DNA of 64,000 nucleotides. It comes from Lactobacillus sp. LL6 (GTDB lineage: Bacteria > Bacillota > Bacilli > Lactobacillales > Lactobacillaceae). A program made the position numbers and the translations under genes. Shown in pieces: positions 57,798-64,000 of the stretch; position 1 is the stretch's first letter, and each line of letters starts with the position of its first letter. The notes under the pieces were generated by a model. The model saw nothing but the letters and a program-made list of their open reading frames with translations. It did no database searches and was not told the DNA's origin. Location of the stretch: contig NZ_VLLR01000002.1 of NCBI RefSeq assembly GCF_007570935.1, positions 248,001-312,000 of the forward strand, written 5' to 3'.

Positions 57798-59664
57798 AGT
57801 AATATCTTACCTCCTGCATCGCTGGTTTTGGCGTTCTATCTGCAAACATTAAGCCATCTCCTGAAAATTCATAATCTGAATGACGATCATCAAAGTCGCC
57901 GCCATATCGAAGGACTTTTTTACCACTAACGGGATCTGTAACTAAAAGTGCTTGATCTATAAAGTCCCAAATAAAACCACCAAAGTATTGTGGATATTTA
58001 TCAAGCAAGTTAATATAAGAACCCATTCCTCCATCAGAATTTCCCATATCATGCATGTATTCACATTCCATAAATGGTTTATCTGGATTATTTTGTAAAT
58101 ATTCTTTGACTTCTTTTGGAGGCATATACATACGACTTTCAACATCTGAAATGCGGTCGCGATAACTTGGTCTATGACATACTCCTTCATAATGAGTCAA
58201 GCGACTATCATCATGACTCTTGTAAAACTCATTCATGGCAGCAATATCATCCCCAGCATAAGCTTCATTACCTAGAGACCAGAATAAGATAGCTGTATGG
58301 TTTTTAAAAGTTTCATAATTGGTTCTAGCTCGATCAACTACTGCTTCTTTCCATTGAGGCAAATCTCCTGGAACGTTATATGAAGGTTCAACTTCCCCCA
58401 TCTTCTGCCAAGTAGCATGAGATTCCAAATTATTTTCTGCCATCACATAAATTCCTGCTTCATCACACATAAAATACCATGGAATTTGATTAGGATAATG
58501 ACATGTACGAACCGCATTAATATTATTTTCTTTAAAGGTTTTAATATCATCTACCATATCTTGCTGAGTAATAGCACGCCCTTTTTCTGCATCCCATTCA
58601 TGTCGATTAACACCGTTGATTATTAAACGCTTGCCATTTAATAAAACAACATGATCTTGATTGATCTCAATTCTTCTAAAGCCAAACTTATATGGAACAA
58701 GCTCTATTAAATTACCATCTGTATCCCTTATCTCTATTAAAAGCTGATATAAATATGGATGATGATTATCCCATAAATGAATATCTTTAAAACTCTTATT
58801 TAAGACTTCTACTTTTTCATTAAGAGGCTGAGTCTCATTAAGCAAATTCTCACCATCTTCATCCAATATCCGAATGCAAACAGTTCCTTCTGCTTCCTCA
58901 TTAAAATGCAATTTAGCATTAAAGTTACCATCTTTGAAGTTATCATCAACTCTAGGATGAATATCTAAATCAATTAAATGGTCTTCTGGAATAGCTAGCA
59001 AGTTTACATCTCTAAAAATTCCAGAGAAACGAAACATATCCTGATCTTCCAGCCAAGAAGCGGTTGAATGCTTAAAAACTTCAACTACTAATTCATTTCC
59101 CTCATCTTTAATATAGGGAGTTAAATCAAATTCAGAAGGCGTAAAACTGTCTTCCGCATATCCAACAAATTGCCCATTAAGCCAAAGATACATTGCTCGT
59201 TCCACTCCATCAAATTGGATATGAATCGGAAGTTTACGCATATCTTTATTTAAATCAAATTTTTTAAAATAAATCCCTACTGTGTTGTCTTTTCCACGAC
59301 TAAATGATCCATCCTCAATCTCTTCTGGACTTAAGGCATACGCAGGTCGTCTAAAGATTTTTCCTTCCCAAGGCATTAAAGTATTAATATATTGAATTTG
59401 ATTATAGTTATTAAGTTCAATTTCGCTTGGAACTTTGATTTTATTAGTTGCGTATTGATAATCATTTTTATAAAAATCTTTTGGCACTTCAATTGGGTTT
59501 TGATAAAACTCAAAATTCCAGTCGCCATTTAAGTTTTGCTTATAACTTGTAGCGCCTTTTTGCCATTCAGCGTAGTTTTTATAATAGTGATGATCACTGT
59601 GAGCTGGCAATTGATTAACTCTAAAAATTTCAGGGTTATCAAGCCATTTAATATCTGCTTTCAT
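57781..59664 (-). CDS. lacL: Beta-galactosidase large subunit (GH2)
   Basis: LacL (627 aa) contains the GH2 sugar-binding, immunoglobulin-like and TIM-barrel domains. The acid/base Glu is in SLGNEAY (E467) and the nucleophile in [12 protein letters not shown] (E535). NGVNRHEWD and the [10 protein letters not shown] barrel motifs are present. It pairs with LacM, translated from an overlapping start, to hydrolyse lactose to glucose and galactose. AGAGGAGAAAG precedes the ATG. A cre-like site overlaps its -10 region. No lactose transporter or regulator is next to it. Confidence 0.95.
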   Translation of the reverse strand: MKADIKWLDNPEIFRVNQLPAHSDHHYYKNYAEWQKGATSYKQNLNGDWNFEFYQNPIEVPKDFYKNDYQYATNKIKVPSEIELNNYNQIQYINTLMPWEGKIFRRPAYALSPEEIEDGSFSRGKDNTVGIYFKKFDLNKDMRKLPIHIQFDGVERAMYLWLNGQFVGYAEDSFTPSEFDLTPYIKDEGNELVVEVFKHSTASWLEDQDMFRFSGIFRDVNLLAIPEDHLIDLDIHPRVDDNFKDGNFNAKLHFNEEAEGTVCIRILDEDGENLLNETQPLNEKVEVLNKSFKDIHLWDNHHPYLYQLLIEIRDTDGNLIELVPYKFGFRRIEINQDHVVLLNGKRLIINGVNRHEWDAEKGRAITQQDMVDDIKTFKENNINAVRTCHYPNQIPWYFMCDEAGIYVMAENNLESHATWQKMGEVEPSYNVPGDLPQWKEAVVDRARTNYETFKNHTAILFWSLGNEAYAGDDIAAMNEFYKSHDDSRLTHYEGVCHRPSYRDRISDVESRMYMPPKEVKEYLQNNPDKPFMECEYMHDMGNSDGGMGSYINLLDKYPQYFGGFIWDFIDQALLVTDPVSGKKVLRYGGDFDDRHSDYEFSGDGLMFADRTPKPAMQEVRYYYGLHK

Positions 59665-59698
59665 AGCTTTCTCCTCTTCATTTTCTTCCTCAGTAATA

Positions 59699-59713
59699 AT
59701 TATAGCGCTTTCG
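59699..59713 (-). promoter_or_regulatory. lacL -10 box overlapped by a cre-like site
   Basis: On the minus strand CGAAAGCGCTATAA (59713-59700) matches most cre positions and runs into TATAAT (59704-59699). CcpA bound here would cover the promoter, giving glucose repression of lacLM. The -35 box is weak. Confidence 0.55.
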
Positions 59714-59758
59714 TAGTTAATAAGATAGTTATTTAAGTAAATTATTTACTAAAAATAA

Positions 59759-59790
59759 TAAAACATCTGATTTTATTTCAGATGTTTTAG
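59759..59790 (-). terminator. proC terminator
   Basis: AAAACATCTGA and TCAGATGTTTT form a perfect stem with a 7-base loop just after the proC stop codon. Confidence 0.9.
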
Positions 59791-59797
59791 TTAATAT

Positions 59798-60562
59798 TTA
59801 ATTTTGATTTGCTTTATTTACTGCATTAATAACGGAATAACGAAATCCGCTTTTTTCAAGAGCGACTACACCCTTAATAGTTGTTCCGCCTGGAGAACAT
59901 ACTTCATTAAGTAATTCAGTGGGATTTTTTGATGACTTAAGAGCTAAGTCTGCACTTCCTTTAACCATGCTTGCTGCTAGTTTGGTAGCTGTTTTACTAT
60001 CTAAGCCATTTAGAACTCCTGCTTCATTAAGCGCCTCAATGAATACATCTACAAAAGCAGGTCCACATCCACCAATAGTTCCTACAATACTTAATTTATC
60101 TTCCTCAACTTCCACTATCTCTCCTAGTTGGCTAAGTAAATGGACAGCTTTATTTTTATAGCTAACTGACATATTTTGAGGAGTAAACAGTCCAATTGTA
60201 CCTGCTTGAATAGAAACAGGAGTATTTGGAATGATTCGAGCAATTGCTTTATTGGGTAAAGCTTGACTTAAGTCATAATAACTAATACCAGCTGCGGCTG
60301 AAATAAAAAGTGAATTTAAATCCTGCAATTGGTGCGCAACTTCTAAAGTTACATTAGCTGGCAAAGTTAAAATTACAATTTCAGGTTCAGTTTTTACTAA
60401 TTCCGGAATAGTATTTACTAATTTAAAGTTATACTTTTTTGACAGTTTTTCTACACGTGGATTTTTATGGTTTTCGGCAATAAGTTGATTATTAGGATTT
60501 TTACTTAAGCCTTCAATCATTGCACTACCCATGTGACCTACCCCAATAATTGCTATTTTCAT
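59798..60562 (-). CDS. proC: Pyrroline-5-carboxylate reductase
   Basis: This 254-aa cytosolic enzyme reduces 1-pyrroline-5-carboxylate to L-proline with NAD(P)H. It has the N-terminal Rossmann motif IAIIGVGHMGSAMIEG and the C-terminal dimer region with GCGPAFVDVFIEALNEAG and SPGGTTIKGV, the ProC signature. Length is slightly short but complete. No proA or proB is next to it, so only the last step of proline synthesis is visible here. Confidence 0.93.
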   Translation of the reverse strand: MKIAIIGVGHMGSAMIEGLSKNPNNQLIAENHKNPRVEKLSKKYNFKLVNTIPELVKTEPEIVILTLPANVTLEVAHQLQDLNSLFISAAAGISYYDLSQALPNKAIARIIPNTPVSIQAGTIGLFTPQNMSVSYKNKAVHLLSQLGEIVEVEEDKLSIVGTIGGCGPAFVDVFIEALNEAGVLNGLDSKTATKLAASMVKGSADLALKSSKNPTELLNEVCSPGGTTIKGVVALEKSGFRYSVINAVNKANQN

Positions 60563-60581
60563 TTTTTATTTCAATCCTTCC

Positions 60582-61019
60582 TTATCTCTTAATCTTAAAA
60601 TAGACCATATCTTTCAACTGTACCCCAGCTTCGTAGATAGGATGGTCATAATTTTCGGTGAAAAAGTTTTTAATTCGATGAGAATATTCAAATCCACATT
60701 TTTTATAAAATGGTATTGTTAAAGGACTCTCTCCTGTACCAACTTGAATTATAGAATATTTATCAATATTGTTTTTAACAATATGATCTATCATAACTTT
60801 CCCGTATCCCATTTTTTGGAATGATGGCTTAACAGCTATGTTTTTAATTTCTAAAATATTATTTTGAGCTGTGAGGATATATTCTCCAACAACCTTTTCC
60901 CCATCTTTTAAAATATACATCTTTCCATTATTAAGATATTTATCAATCATTTCTTCTTGTTCATCAGCTAACAATAGCAAATCGAGATATTGTTTTCTAC
61001 GTAAAGTCAAGTATATCAA
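60582..61019 (-). CDS. GNAT-family N-acetyltransferase
   Basis: This protein of about 145 aa has the acetyl-CoA binding motif A, LEIKNIAVKPSFQKMGYGKVMIDHIV (seen as KPSFQKMGYGK), and the later FYKKCGFEYSHR strand-helix. The substrate is unknown. The start is doubtful: TTG at 61019 or 61010 would be used, and neither has a ribosome-binding site. Family members usually begin with ATG just before this point, so the start may have been altered by the IS element that sits 145 bases upstream. Ends 20 bases before proC in the same direction. Confidence 0.75.
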   Translation of the reverse strand: MIYLTLRRKQYLDLLLLADEQEEMIDKYLNNGKMYILKDGEKVVGEYILTAQNNILEIKNIAVKPSFQKMGYGKVMIDHIVKNNIDKYSIIQVGTGESPLTIPFYKKCGFEYSHRIKNFFTENYDHPIYEAGVQLKDMVYFKIKR

Positions 61020-61104
61020 GATGTTTAATTATCTTATTTTGATATATTTGGATTTCTTTGTTTTAATGGTGCGAATTATTTCAATTATGAAAGTACTGCA
61101 AAAG

Positions 61105-61130
61105 ACTTCAAAGAAATTACCTCTTTGAAG
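61105..61130 (-). terminator. Terminator-like stem after the IS110 transposase
   Basis: CTTCAAAGA and TCTTTGAAG form a stem followed on the minus strand by TCTTTTG. It may belong to the IS or to the chromosome. Confidence 0.5.
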
Positions 61131-61163
61131 CTAAGTTAGAGTATAATGAAGCTGATCAGTTAA

Positions 61164-62387
61164 TTACGATTTACGTCTTTGATTTTGTTTGGCGACTTCG
61201 TAACTATACAACTGATCATTTTTGATTAGTGCATAAATAGTACGGATTAGCTTATGCACTGAAGCTATTGCAATCTTCTTGAAGCCTTTGCTTTGAGAAG
61301 ATTTTTTATTTTCATAGTAATCCGCAATATGGCAAGGATTGGTCTTTGAAGCATTGTCTATTTGACCAACTGCCCGATAAAGAATCTTACGTGCAATAGC
61401 GTTACCATGTTTAGTGATACCAAGGCGGGAATCCATTTGGCCTGACTGGTATCTGCCCGGATCAATTCCAATAAAAGCATCAATCTTGTTAGGGTTGTCG
61501 AATCTCCTGATATCTCCGAGCTCTGCCAAAACACGTACTGCAGTAGTCTGGGCGAAGCCAGGGATACTTGTGAGGATTTCTAGATCACGATTAGGCAGCT
61601 TTTTAGATATATCAACCATTTGCTTAAGCCGCTCATCTCTGTCCTGATCAAGCTGGATGAGACGTTGGGCATAGTAAATTACATCGCTGGTTTCAGGACT
61701 ATCAAGCTCTGCTACGGGATATGCTTTATTGGCAAGTTCTTTTAATCCTTGAGCAATTTTTTGAGCACGTTTGATGCCATAGCCTTTAAAATCCTTGATT
61801 TTATTGATAATATCTTCTGCTTCAATCTCTCTGACCGTTTGGCAATGCGGAAATAGTTTAACTAATTCCCAATAATTGCGGTTCTTGGGTGTAGAAACCA
61901 CTGTTTCAATTTCAGGGAAAGTCAATTGCAAGATACGGTGAAGACGATTCTTGGCACTGACAATGTCGGAAGTCAATTCTTCATAAGAGCGGCTTAAGGC
62001 ACGCAATCTATGATAATCTTCGGCTTCTTGTTTATTTGCCTTGTGTCTGTTTTGAAGCTGAATTCTGGCTAAATTATAGGCATCTGTTTTGTCGGTTTTA
62101 TTATGACGAAGTCCCTGATCCATTTCTTTCTTAGCTTTTAAAGGATTAAGGATCACGTAATCATAGCCATAGTCTTCTAGAAACTTCTGCAGTCTTCTTG
62201 AATAGACCCCGGTAGCTTCAAAAATGATCTGAGGATGCTTTGAGAATACTGCAAGATTCTTGAGCAGCTCTTTAAATCCAAATGAATCGTTAGAGATCTT
62301 AAACTCTTTCCTGGTATCATCCATTAACATACAAATACTGGATTCACGGCTGCTTACATCAATTCCAAAAACAATATCCATCTTCAA
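61164..62387 (-). mobile_element. IS110-family transposase (DEDD recombinase) of an insertion sequence
   Basis: This 407-aa protein has the N-terminal RuvC-like DEDD domain (D10 in FGIDVSS, E57 in IFEATGVYS, D99 and D102 in NKTDKTDAYNLA). A helical middle and the C-terminal Transposase_20 domain follow, with SIPGFAQTTA, FIGIDPGRYQSG and the catalytic serine S315. The gene is intact. IS110 elements move without terminal inverted repeats, guided by a bridge RNA encoded in the non-coding end beside the transposase start. The element boundaries cannot be fixed from one copy. Confidence 0.92.
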
Positions 62388-62570
62388 TACCTCGCTGTTT
62401 CTAAGTGATAAAACTGATTTATCCAGGCAGTCAGACTTAATTTTCTAAACTCGGCATCAGGTGCCCACATTCTTCGAGGAAGCTACTAACTGCAAGATAA
62501 AACTGCCAGTTTTTTATTCGGCGTCATGCGCCTAAACACCTCTCGGCATATTGTTTTATCACTATTTAAA
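62388..62570 (-). ncRNA. Candidate IS110 bridge RNA region (non-coding left end)
   Basis: About 180 bases between the transposase start and 62570 have no ORF but several hairpins on the minus strand: GGCG-CATGA-CGCC, AAAACTG-GC-CAGTTTT-type, and GGCA-CCTGA-TGCC. In IS110 elements the bridge RNA is encoded at this place. The loop sequences that would name the target were not resolved by eye. Confidence 0.5.
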
Positions 62571-62588
62571 GTTTACGGCTAAACGAAA

Positions 62589-62630
62589 AATAGTGAATCA
62601 ATTATCCCGTCGGATAATCAATCCACTATT
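62589..62630. repeat. Long inverted repeat at 62.6 kb
   Basis: AATAGTGAATCAATTATCC and GGATAATCAATCCACTATT pair over 19 positions (three as G-U type) around a four-base loop. No T tract follows. It may mark the outer end of the IS or an older terminator. The rest of 62640-62890 is AT-rich with no gene visible. Confidence 0.5.
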
Positions 62631-62933
62631 AAGCTTAGAATGTTTTTTATTAGATTTTATTTCTTTAAATTCCATATTATCCCTACCGTATGCTTTATAA
62701 TTATTAAGTTTATCATGAGTTAATTTATATTTTAATGTTATTTTTTAACAAATATTCTTAAAATTATATTTTTTTAATGCATCTTTAGCAAAAAAGAGTT
62801 AAACTTACTAAAGTATTATTTTTTGGCAAAACCCTATTCTATCAACACTTCAACTATGTTAGAATAAGAGAGCTAAGGAAATTGGACTTTAACCACTTTC
62901 CGATTATTGTCAAAGCAGAAAGAGGTATTTTAA

Positions 62934-63215
62934 ATGGCAACTATTAACAAAGCAGAATTAACTAAGCAAGTTGCAGATGCAACTAACATGAAGAAGACTG
63001 AAGCTGATGCAGCTATCAATGCCGTTTTCAGTGCTATCGAAAAGGCACTTTCAAACGGTGAAAAGGTACAACTTATCGGCTTTGGTTCATTCGAAGTTCG
63101 TGAACGTGCTGCTCGTAAGGGCCGTAACCCACAAACTGGTGCAGAAATCACCATTCCTGCAACTAAGGTTCCTGCATTTAAGCCAGGTAAGGCTTTAAAG
63201 GATGCCGTTAAGTAA
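62934..63215 (+). CDS. hup: HU-family histone-like DNA-binding protein
   Basis: This 93-aa protein compacts and bends DNA. It has the HU pattern: helices [32 protein letters not shown] (start and end seen as separate pieces), then [28 protein letters not shown] and the DNA-binding arms with [20 protein letters not shown] at the end. Length and the Pro at the arm tip (NPQTG) are normal. AGAAAGAGGT precedes the ATG. A TAGAAT box near 62860 may be the -10. Confidence 0.97.
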   Translation: MATINKAELTKQVADATNMKKTEADAAINAVFSAIEKALSNGEKVQLIGFGSFEVRERAARKGRNPQTGAEITIPATKVPAFKPGKALKDAVK

Positions 63216-63232
63216 AATTAATATCTTAACAA

Positions 63233-63269
63233 AAAAACTCACAAGAGAATTATCCCTTGTGAGTTTTTT
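63233..63269. terminator. Shared terminator between hup and the small membrane protein gene
   Basis: AACTCACAAG and CTTGTGAGTT form a stem with A and T tracts on both sides, so it can serve both converging genes. Confidence 0.92.
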
Positions 63270-63282
63270 ATTTTATCAATAT

Positions 63283-63522
63283 TTACTTAGCAATGGTAAC
63301 ACGTGGATAGTCATTATTTTCAGTAGAATCACTGCCCACTGATGACTTTTTAGAATCATCTTTAGTATTATCAGCAGCATCTGAGGTTGACATATCTAAA
63401 GTAAGATCAGTTTCTTCATCACCATTGTTTGACTTAACTTTATTGTAAACAAGTTTACCAATTGCGCAAGCAGCACCAAGAGCAAAAGCTCCGATACCAA
63501 TAATAGCCATAGCTTTCTTCAT
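63283..63522 (-). CDS. Small membrane-anchored acidic protein
   Basis: From the ATG at 63522, which has AGAGGTG nine bases upstream (the ATG at 63534 overlaps that site), the protein is 79 aa. It has an N-terminal hydrophobic anchor (MAIIGIGAFALGAACAIGKL) and an acidic, Ser/Asp-rich tail likely exposed. Function unknown. It resembles small envelope proteins next to hup in related lactobacilli only in layout; I make no family claim. Confidence 0.7.
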   Translation of the reverse strand: MKKAMAIIGIGAFALGAACAIGKLVYNKVKSNNGDEETDLTLDMSTSDAADNTKDDSKKSSVGSDSTENNDYPRVTIAK

Positions 63523-63563
63523 AATAAGATACACCTCTTTTTCTTAATCTAATTCTTACTTTC

Positions 63564-63569
63564 ATTATA
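63564..63569 (-). promoter_or_regulatory. -10 box of the small membrane protein gene
   Basis: A perfect TATAAT on the minus strand, 42 bases upstream of the chosen start. The -35 is weak. Confidence 0.45.
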
Positions 63570-63683
63570 AGAGTATTAGTCCCAACTTGCACAAAATATG
63601 ACTTATGTATTTATATTTTCATGTAAACTATCAAAAATATTTAATTTAATTTTATTATATTAATTTTTTCTTATCATTACCAG

Positions 63684-63712
63684 TTGAAAAACATTCTAAA
63701 TAAAGTTATTAT
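63684..63712 (+). promoter_or_regulatory. Promoter of the TetR-family gene
   Basis: TTGAAA (63684-63689), a 17-base spacer and TATTAT (63707-63712) lie 35 bases before the ATG. Confidence 0.7.
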
Positions 63713-63746
63713 AAATATATAACAGACGTTTTTTAAGGGAGATCAA

Positions 63747-64000
63747 ATGGAAGAAATAAAAAATAACACGGAGGAACTTTTGATAGCTGGAGCAATTGCT
63801 TACATTTCTAAGTATGGTTATCAAAACCTTTCAGTGCGTAAATTTACCAAAGAAATTAACATGACAACAGGTGCTTTTTATAAGCATTTTAAAGATAAGC
63901 AAGAATTATATAACACTACATTAAAAATCTTATCTCACAAGTTTATAGAGCAGATGCCAGATATGAGTAATAAAAGTTCACTTGACCAACTTATTGAACT
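63747..64000 (+). CDS. TetR/AcrR-family transcriptional regulator (N-terminal part)
   Basis: Only the first 84 codons are in the window. The DNA-binding domain is clear: AIAYISKYGYQNLSVRKFTK, then TTGAFYKHFKDKQELY, the TetR helix-turn-helix signature. AAGGGAGATC precedes the ATG. The ligand-binding part and the regulated genes lie beyond the right edge. Confidence 0.85.
   Translation, partial: MEEIKNNTEELLIAGAIAYISKYGYQNLSVRKFTKEINMTTGAFYKHFKDKQELYNTTLKILSHKFIEQMPDMSNKSSLDQLIE

Noticed and set aside
57957-58190. 77-codon ORF inside lacL on the same strand
   Set aside because: It is an out-of-frame reading of the GH2 catalytic region.

Overview
The window looks like chromosomal DNA of a low-GC, host-associated Lactobacillus of the gasseri/johnsonii/paragasseri group. 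The assignment is an inference from gene content: tandem aggregation-promoting factor (apf) genes, two giant YSIRK/LPQTG mucus-binding (MUB) adhesins side by side, a trehalose PTS operon, heterodimeric LacL/LacM beta-galactosidase, an RclA-type reductase and HU. No 16S gene or other marker is present to fix the species.

Layout. (1) 0-3.7 kb: the start of a flavoprotein with a catabolite (cre) site, a cysteine desulfurase, and two apf paralogues. (2) 4.0-31.0 kb: two tandem giant cell-wall-anchored MUB adhesins on the minus strand. The first is intact (4971 aa). The second (about 3955 aa if repaired) is cut into three frames by two single-base losses in A runs. (3) 31.3-35.8 kb: treC-treR facing away from treB, with operator palindromes and cre-like sites between them. 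(4) 35.8-37.2 kb: prophage debris, including an orphan toxin-like tip with a small downstream acidic protein. (5) 37.3-43.2 kb: NUDIX hydrolase, RclA-like oxidoreductase, calcium-type P-type ATPase and an SPFH/band-7 protein. (6) 43.4-56.7 kb: an accessory, defence-like island. It holds a DUF2075 ATPase, a small membrane peptide facing a convergent antisense RNA (a candidate type I toxin-antitoxin locus), a coiled-coil DUF2325 protein, ATPase relics, two adjacent HEPN-motif proteins and a type I restriction-modification operon whose hsdM has an in-frame stop. (7) 56.8-61.0 kb: lacL-lacM with a cre-like promoter, proC and a GNAT acetyltransferase. (8) 61.1-62.6 kb: an IS110-family element with a structured non-coding leader where a bridge RNA is expected. 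(9) 62.9-64 kb: hup, a small membrane-anchored protein and the start of a TetR regulator.

The genes fit a gut or mucosal lifestyle: adhesion (MUB, Apf), use of disaccharides under carbon catabolite control (trehalose, lactose), resistance to host oxidants (RclA-like) and phage defence (6). Three frame breaks (two in the second adhesin, one in the ApeA-like HEPN gene) are each repaired by adding one A to an A run. Recent gene decay and homopolymer undercalling in the assembly are both possible, and raw reads would separate them. The most interesting unexplained unit is the small locus at 44.74-45.20 kb, where a membrane peptide gene and an oppositely transcribed short RNA overlap tail to tail.
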